Assembly: GCA_023145935.1 (NCBI GenBank)
Contig: JAGLDB010000015.1
Span: 1-18,008, forward strand
DNA: 18,008 nucleotides
DNA from: Candidatus Sabulitectum sp.
GTDB lineage: Bacteria; Fermentibacterota; Fermentibacteria; Fermentibacterales; Fermentibacteraceae
Direction of reading: 5' to 3'
This document shows positions 13,471 to 18,008 of the stretch, piece by piece. Position 1 is the first letter of the stretch. The number at the start of each line of letters is the position of its first letter. The notes below the pieces were generated by a model. The model saw nothing but the letters and a program-made list of their open reading frames with translations. It was not told where the DNA came from and did no database searches. A program made the translations under genes and the position numbers.

Positions 13471-15198
13471 GTGAAACAACTTGTAATTCTTCTTATTGCG
13501 GTATCTGCCCTTTATGCACAGTGCCCTCTCGGTTTTTCTCCGGATGAGGCGTGCACTGCTGAAGCCCCTTCATGTGTTTTGTATTCCGACGAAAATGGCG
13601 ATTCTCTTTGTGACAACGCAGGACCACAGGAACAGTCTCAGCCTCCTGCAGAGGAACCGGAGGAAGTAACGGAGCCTGATTCTGAACCAGAACCGGAACT
13701 GGAGACCGAGCCGGAATTAGAACCGGAGGTTGTGGAGGAAGAAGAGCCGGCATCGGATCTATTCTGTCCACTGAACCTTGTTCCTCAGGAGGCCTGTCCT
13801 CAGGAAAATGCCAGATGTACTTTCTACACAGATTCAAACGGGGACGGCTTGTGCGACAATCCGGGACCTCAAACTGTTTCATCTGTTGAGGAGACAGAGC
13901 AGGTTGAGGAGGAATATACCGAGCCACCGTTGGATATTGAGGAGCCGGAAGAAGAAGTTCCGGATGTTGCAGTTGAAGAGGACATTCCTTCTGATTCTCT
14001 TGATACGGATGCCACAGCCATTGATTGCCCTCTGGGATTCTCTGTAGAGGAAGCCTGTGAAGCAGACCAACCTCTCTGCACTCTATTTCGCGATTCAGAT
14101 CTGAATGGGGTGTGTGATAACGGCATTGCAACCACAGAGGATAATGTCGATCCGGGGGAAATAGAAACACAAACTGCCAATAGAGGAAATCGTTGTCCTC
14201 TTGGATACAATGCGAGTCAGGCATGTGATGTAGATAATCCTGACTGCACCTTTTACATAGATGCAGACGAAAATGATCTGTGTGACAATCCTGGCCCCGG
14301 TTCAGGCCAGGGACAGGGCTGTCCCGAGTCAGAGGGTGGTGCAGGGCAGGAACGAGACATAGTAATAGGTTGTCCCCTGGGGCTTCCCCTTGCTGCTGCA
14401 TGTCCGGATTCACTTGCTCTCTGTCCTCACTGGTATGGTGTTTCGTCCCACACCACTTGTTCAAACCCTGCAGGTGGTTCACGAAGAACAGGCATAATAT
14501 TTCTTACACTGGGAGTTCTGCTTCCTGTTTCAACCTGGTTGTCCCGCAAGTTCTATGGAAGACGACTTAAGGACAGGCTTAGAAGGAATTCGGCCCACCA
14601 CATAATAAGAGGTGTGTCACTGATGATTCTGGGTTTTGGTGTTCAGGGATGTTTCTGTCCCCTTGGAACATTCCAGTATGCTTTTACTTCAGGAGGACTG
14701 GCATTTCTAGGCTTAAGTGGAATTATGATCTTTCTTCTGCCACTTCTGTTCAGTGCTTTTTTCGGCAGGGTTTTCTGCGGGTGGGTATGCCCATTTGGAG
14801 CGTTGCAGGAATTTCTTTACCGCATTCATGTTCCAGGCAGATTCTCGTTGCCAAGCAAGGTTCACAGTAAGCTCAAACATCTCAGTACGATGATACTTTT
14901 TGCACTGATCTCCGTAATTCTGCTCAACCGATTTGGTGTGATATCTCTGGGATGGCCTGCTCCATTTTGTGTAATAGATCCATTCCATACGATCTTTACA
15001 CTGTTTCTTTCCGGTAGCCTGATAGTGGCAGGAATAACAATTGTTCTTTCTATATTCATAAGAAGATTTTTCTGCAAATATCTTTGTTTCTACGGTGCGG
15101 CACAGGCCATTCTTGCTAAACTGACACTCTGGAACAGGATAAAGGGAATCAGAAGAGAGCAGCCGGAACCGGACTCAGACGAAGAGTTCGACAAATAG
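13471..15198 (+). CDS. Membrane 4Fe-4S protein (NapH/NosR/CcoG-like) with five Cys-rich external repeats
   Basis: A 575-residue predicted electron-transfer membrane protein. The GTG at 13471 follows a G-rich ribosome site, and residues 1-16 (MKQLVILLIAVSALYA) are a signal peptide. Residues 18-335 hold five repeats starting at Cys18, 99, 186, 242 and 301, each with exact spacing C-x9-C-x6-C-x11-C and starting CPLG or CPLN. The first four have an Asp/Asn loop before the last Cys (DENGDSLCDN, DSNGDGLCDN), like a calcium-binding loop. Acidic Pro/Glu-rich linkers separate repeats 1-3. About five membrane helices follow (near 341-358, 379-396, 409-432, 473-491, 507-531), with CGWVCPFGALQE (Cys436, Cys440) and CKYLCFYGAAQ (Cys535, Cys539), the paired cysteine motifs of the Fer4_5/NapH group, plus GCFCPLG (Cys394, Cys396). 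The second motif has Phe instead of the usual Pro. Periplasmic redox transfer is inferred; the partner is unknown. Confidence 0.82.
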   Translation: MKQLVILLIAVSALYAQCPLGFSPDEACTAEAPSCVLYSDENGDSLCDNAGPQEQSQPPAEEPEEVTEPDSEPEPELETEPELEPEVVEEEEPASDLFCPLNLVPQEACPQENARCTFYTDSNGDGLCDNPGPQTVSSVEETEQVEEEYTEPPLDIEEPEEEVPDVAVEEDIPSDSLDTDATAIDCPLGFSVEEACEADQPLCTLFRDSDLNGVCDNGIATTEDNVDPGEIETQTANRGNRCPLGYNASQACDVDNPDCTFYIDADENDLCDNPGPGSGQGQGCPESEGGAGQERDIVIGCPLGLPLAAACPDSLALCPHWYGVSSHTTCSNPAGGSRRTGIIFLTLGVLLPVSTWLSRKFYGRRLKDRLRRNSAHHIIRGVSLMILGFGVQGCFCPLGTFQYAFTSGGLAFLGLSGIMIFLLPLLFSAFFGRVFCGWVCPFGALQEFLYRIHVPGRFSLPSKVHSKLKHLSTMILFALISVILLNRFGVISLGWPAPFCVIDPFHTIFTLFLSGSLIVAGITIVLSIFIRRFFCKYLCFYGAAQAILAKLTLWNRIKGIRREQPEPDSDEEFDK

Positions 15199-15225
15199 AA
15201 AAGGGGAGCCGAAGCTCCCCTTTTT
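15199..15225 (+). terminator. Bidirectional intrinsic terminator between convergent genes
   Basis: AAAAGGGGAGC - CGAA - GCTCCCCTTTT: a perfect 11-bp stem directly after the stop of the Fe-S protein, with a run of five Ts on the plus strand and four Ts on the minus strand. It serves both this gene and the convergent secreted-protein gene. Confidence 0.9.
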
Positions 15226-15235
15226 CAGTATGGTA

Positions 15236-17014
15236 TCAAATCTTAATCAATCTAATCGTTGTTTGGTCATGTCCGCAAATCTTTGCTATATAAACACCTG
15301 CAGGTATTACGGTTCCAGCAGAATTTGTGCCGTTCCAGGTAACAGTTTGAGCTGAATCCCCTGAAGAAATATCAATGGAAGAGACAAGCCTTCCTGTAAC
15401 ATCGAATATCTCCAGCGAGGAGTTTTCAACTCCCGGAAGAAGATATGTGAAAGCAAGAGAAGAGCTGAAAGGGTTTACAGATAAAGAAAGCTGCGGACCG
15501 GAAAAAACCTCTGATTCACCCGGGTCTTCTGTGGATGTGGGTATACCCATGAATATTTCATCTATATACCATCCCTCTCTTGTTCCGTAGTCATCTGATC
15601 CAAATACAAATCTGATCTGCCCTGGCCCTGCAAGAGAGTCTGGCAATGCTATACTGTACTGAGTCCATGGAGAGGTTCCACTGAAGACCTCAGTAGCATC
15701 TTCAAAGGGTCCAGTAGAACTCGAGGCAATTTGATGGGTATAGACCGGAGACAGATCAATCCAGTTGCCGCATCTTTGATACTGAACTATGCCGCCATCC
15801 AGGGCCAGGGATGAACTCTGGGTTTGCGCATCGATCCACATCCAGAAGTTGATCTGGCCGCCAAGAGGCAGGTTCATATACGGAGACAACAGACCTCCGA
15901 AATGATGGCTCGAGTAGTCTCCTGAACCTGAATGTCCGCATTTAAAACTGTACTGCCCCCCTGTAGAGTAGTTCATTTCAGAAGAAACATGCCAGTCATT
16001 GGACCATCCCGCTGTGATTGCTTCCCATGTCCAGTCTTCAGCTCCGGATTCAACATCACATTCAAGACCGCTTCCCACAGGCAGAGAAAACAACAGCTGT
16101 TCATGATAACCACCATCAGCCATGAGAGTAAGCCTCATTTCATAAGCTTCGCCTTCAGGTGTATTTGAAGGGGCAAGAACAGTGAAATCAGTAGAGCCAT
16201 ACTGTGATTCTCCAGGGTCTATTGTTCCGTAGGTGACATAATTGTTGATCACCACCAGGTCGGAATTCAGAGATTGGAGAATACCAAAGGCATTCTGCAG
16301 AGGTCCGTCGCCGCTGTTTGTTAACTGAATACCAAGATCTATTGTTTCGCCTGGCTCAAGGGCAAAATTTCCGTCTCCCTGGCTTTGATCATCTGTTATT
16401 AGCCAGGTGATGGCAGAATTTCCTGTTTCGTAATTATTTACCTCTATCCAGTCCCAGAATGCATTTGACTCATCACCCATGTGGAAGCCAAAAGTTCCAG
16501 CATGAGGATTGGGATCGGTTGCATTCAGTATCCAACTGTCTCCGGTTGAAGGGACAACAATAGCAAGTGAAACATTCTGATCGTTACAAGTAAGTGTTAA
16601 CTCGTATGTTACCCCGGACGGGAAGTCGGCATAGATGGAATTGAATATTGTAGACTGAACTCCATTCTCTACCAATCTTATTCTTGCCACATCAGCATCA
16701 GGGGAGACGTAGGCATAAATTCCAGAATCAACATCATCTAATCTGGCACTGATGCCAAAAACATGAACTCCACCAGCACTGATAGTAATCTCTCCATTTT
16801 CAAAAAAAGTAGCATTAATCGGTGTAAGGAAAGTTGGAGAGGAACCGGTGTTCCCATGAACCATGCCTTCGGATACAGACCAGTTTCCCGGAACACAACG
16901 AGGTTCCCAGTCGCTTATGTCGTTATCCTCAAAGTCATCATAAAATGAAAACCCATGGGCATTGGGAAGAAAAATAACTAAGGCTACTAAGTAAAATATA
17001 GTTTTATATGACAA
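15236..17014 (-). CDS. Large secreted multidomain protein with C-terminal type A sorting domain
   Basis: A 592-residue predicted secreted protein without recognisable catalytic residues. Translation appears to start at TTG (17014): it is the first usable start after an in-frame TAG, has AGGTG seven bases upstream, and begins a signal (SYKTIFYLVALVIFLPNAHG). In order: a laminin-G/jelly-roll-like sandwich (about 22-190; YDDFEDNDISDWEP ... GTFGFHMGDESNAFWDWIEV), a CARDB-like adhesion domain (about 200-315; DGNFALEPGETIDLGIQLTN), a MAM/immune-inhibitor-like sandwich (about 318-490; ESGAEDWTWEA ... GWYIDEIFMG), and a sorting/FlgD-like domain (about 505-592; LSVNPFSSSL ... EIFDVTGRLV ... IPAGVYIAKI). 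The domains suggest binding to glycans or surfaces. The sorting domain is like those of the two peptidases, so the same export route is inferred. Confidence 0.78.
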   Translation of the reverse strand: MSYKTIFYLVALVIFLPNAHGFSFYDDFEDNDISDWEPRCVPGNWSVSEGMVHGNTGSSPTFLTPINATFFENGEITISAGGVHVFGISARLDDVDSGIYAYVSPDADVARIRLVENGVQSTIFNSIYADFPSGVTYELTLTCNDQNVSLAIVVPSTGDSWILNATDPNPHAGTFGFHMGDESNAFWDWIEVNNYETGNSAITWLITDDQSQGDGNFALEPGETIDLGIQLTNSGDGPLQNAFGILQSLNSDLVVINNYVTYGTIDPGESQYGSTDFTVLAPSNTPEGEAYEMRLTLMADGGYHEQLLFSLPVGSGLECDVESGAEDWTWEAITAGWSNDWHVSSEMNYSTGGQYSFKCGHSGSGDYSSHHFGGLLSPYMNLPLGGQINFWMWIDAQTQSSSLALDGGIVQYQRCGNWIDLSPVYTHQIASSSTGPFEDATEVFSGTSPWTQYSIALPDSLAGPGQIRFVFGSDDYGTREGWYIDEIFMGIPTSTEDPGESEVFSGPQLSLSVNPFSSSLAFTYLLPGVENSSLEIFDVTGRLVSSIDISSGDSAQTVTWNGTNSAGTVIPAGVYIAKICGHDQTTIRLIKI

Positions 17015-17038
17015 AATAACACACCTACCTTCCTTAAA

Positions 17039-17069
17039 CTAATAGGAAGAAGAATTCCTCGTTTGTCAA
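17039..17069 (-). promoter_or_regulatory. Possible promoter of the secreted multidomain protein
   Basis: Minus strand: perfect -35 TTGACA (17069-17064) and TATTAG (17044-17039) at 19 bp, or CTATTA at 18 bp. The spacing is long, so this is tentative. The start would be about 20 bp upstream of the TTG at 17014. Confidence 0.4.
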
Positions 17070-17164
17070 GGGCGTACTTCGCTCATCTTCATATTTTGAT
17101 AAATGACAAGAAACTGGCGATTTCGCATAAGCCCTGCAATCTTTCTGGTTTCATTTCTGAATGG

Positions 17165-17170
17165 TATATT
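17165..17170 (+). promoter_or_regulatory. Possible -10 box for the methyltransferase gene
   Basis: TATATT preceded by GG, about 34 bp before the ATG at 17204, in the right place for a short leader. The -35 partner 17 bp upstream (TTTCTG) is poor, so this is a weak call. Confidence 0.3.
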
Positions 17171-17203
17171 AACGCAGGAAAAATTAAAAGGAGAGGGTGA
17201 ATC

Positions 17204-17932
17204 ATGGCTGATTCAAGAATAGAAGGAGAAAAAGGGCGGAGTGCTTTTCAGGAAGTGTTCGGAAACATGCCGTTACCGGAAAGTATTTCATCAAGTACAC
17301 TGAATTATGAGGATTACTGGAGAGAACGGGCAGAAAAGCAGATTGTAACTGAGCCTGCAAAACGAAGAGCAAGAGGAGTTCTACCTTTCATTGAGGAGGG
17401 AGATAACGTTCTGGATATTGGGTGTGGAACAGGAGAAACTCTCCAGGTGTTGAGAGATGAAAGAAGCATTCTGGGCACAGGTCTTGATATTTCGGAGACA
17501 GCTCTTGCAGTAGTGAAGAAAAAAGGATTTGAGGTGTTAGACACTGACCTCTCCCTGCCAGGTAATAGTCTTCAGGGTAATTGGGACCACATAATAATGT
17601 TTGAAGTAGCCGAGCATGTAATTGATACTGAAGTTATGCTTTCGAATCTGAAAGGGCATTACAGAAAAGGGCTCTATATCTCAACGCCTAATCTTGGATA
17701 TCTGGCGCACAGGTTAAGAATGGTTTTTGGCAGGTTTCCGGTAACTTACATATCAGATCCAAGAGAGCATCTCAGGTACTGGAGTGTTAAAGACTTTATT
17801 TACTGGTCAGGAAAGCTTGGTTACAGTAAGCCGGAAGTACTTGGATTGAGAGGAAAGCCCGGAGTCTTTAAACTCCCGGCCAAGTTCCCCTCGCTTTTCG
17901 CCAGTGAAGTGGTATATCGTTTCAATCCCTGA
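17204..17932 (+). CDS. Class I SAM-dependent methyltransferase
   Basis: A 242-residue cytoplasmic enzyme. The ATG at 17204 follows AAGGAGAGGG. After a ~60-residue N-terminal extension comes motif I VLDIGCGTGE (about 69-78), the SAM-binding glycine loop, then GLDIS (about 93-97, the acidic end of strand 2), MFEVAEHV (about 132-139, motif IV with an EH pair as in UbiE/MetW-type enzymes) and YISTPN (about 158-163). The C-terminus has PREHLRYWS, common in methyltransferases that modify O-antigen or other small or lipid-linked acceptors. Known parallels are the MetW/UbiG-like group, but the acceptor cannot be deduced. It is divergent from the secreted-protein gene (189 bp gap) and converges on a gene whose stop is only 7 bp away. 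Confidence 0.9.
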   Translation: MADSRIEGEKGRSAFQEVFGNMPLPESISSSTLNYEDYWRERAEKQIVTEPAKRRARGVLPFIEEGDNVLDIGCGTGETLQVLRDERSILGTGLDISETALAVVKKKGFEVLDTDLSLPGNSLQGNWDHIIMFEVAEHVIDTEVMLSNLKGHYRKGLYISTPNLGYLAHRLRMVFGRFPVTYISDPREHLRYWSVKDFIYWSGKLGYSKPEVLGLRGKPGVFKLPAKFPSLFASEVVYRFNP

Positions 17933-17939
17933 TTGCGGT

Positions 17940-18008
17940 TTACTCTCCGATCAGCCTGAGTACAGCCATGGCCTGCCGGGCAACCGGCGGGTCGATCATT
18001 TTTGAACC
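17940..18008 (-). CDS. C-terminal 22 codons of a gene running off the window edge
   Basis: On the minus strand an open frame enters from the right edge and ends with TAA at 17942-17940. The visible residues are GSKMIDPPVARQAMAVLRLI followed by Gly-Glu. Helix-like composition and coding-type codons suggest the end of a real protein, but the product cannot be named from so little. It converges with the methyltransferase, with seven bases between stops. A GC-rich inverted repeat (CCTGCCGG-GCAA-CCGGCGGG, 17979-17998) falls inside this frame and might also act as the methyltransferase's transcript-end hairpin. Confidence 0.5.
   Translation of the reverse strand, partial: GSKMIDPPVARQAMAVLRLIGE

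Noticed and set aside
13493..14482. 329-codon open frame on the minus strand
   Set aside because: It is antisense to the Cys-repeat region; the bias for GAG, GAA and CCN codons in that strand removes stops. Product is low-complexity Gln/His/Pro-rich with no ribosome site.
1..18008. CRISPR arrays, insertion sequences, integrases, phage genes
   Set aside because: No regularly spaced direct repeats, transposase motifs or terminal inverted repeats were seen on either strand.

Overview
The window looks like chromosomal DNA of a Gram-negative bacterium that secretes proteins through a type IX-like (Por) route. Three predicted secreted proteins end in type A sorting-like domains, there is a FadL-type outer-membrane barrel, and there is an RND/TolC efflux system. 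Gingipain-like C25 peptidases and this style of secreted protein suggest the FCB superphylum. A candidate phylum such as Fermentibacterota or a relative is my guess, not something the sequence proves. There are no phage, IS or CRISPR signatures. Genes sit in short units separated by clear hairpin terminators.

Layout. 1-4252 (minus): a tripartite efflux operon, tetR - tolC-like - membrane-fusion lipoprotein - RND pump (pump cut by the window edge). Junctions overlap by 1-4 nt or are 1 nt apart, and a perfect 18-bp operator overlaps the predicted start of transcription. 4472-8608 (plus): two tandem paralogous C25 (gingipain-like) peptidases with C-terminal sorting domains. 8696-12169 (minus): a small orphan protein, a Spy/CpxP-like periplasmic protein, a FadL-family porin and a beta-propeller lipoprotein. 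The Spy-like and propeller genes carry the same CpxR-like direct repeat at the same distance upstream. 12259-12585 (minus): a candidate small RNA with its own promoter, an anti-Shine-Dalgarno loop and an intrinsic terminator, then tRNA-Asp with its own promoter and terminator. 12837-15198 (plus): a secreted protein interrupted by one in-frame UGA, followed 22 bp later by a membrane 4Fe-4S protein with five Cys-rich repeats outside the membrane. 15236-17014 (minus): a large secreted multidomain protein with a sorting domain. 17204-17932 (plus): a SAM-dependent methyltransferase. 17940-18008 (minus): the last 22 codons of another gene.

Most interesting. (1) The UGA in the 12837 gene sits in a Cys-Gly-Asp-UGA (CxxU) context. 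A perfect 6-bp hairpin with an AGGU loop follows at almost the spacing of the E. coli fdhF SECIS element, so this may be an undescribed secreted selenoprotein family. A TGG-to-TGA nonsense mutation is the main alternative. (2) The 12259-12368 small RNA candidate presents a UCCUCCCUCUU loop that could pair with ribosome binding sites. (3) The shared direct repeat points to a Cpx-like envelope-stress regulon. All functional statements come from reading motifs by eye; no database search was possible.
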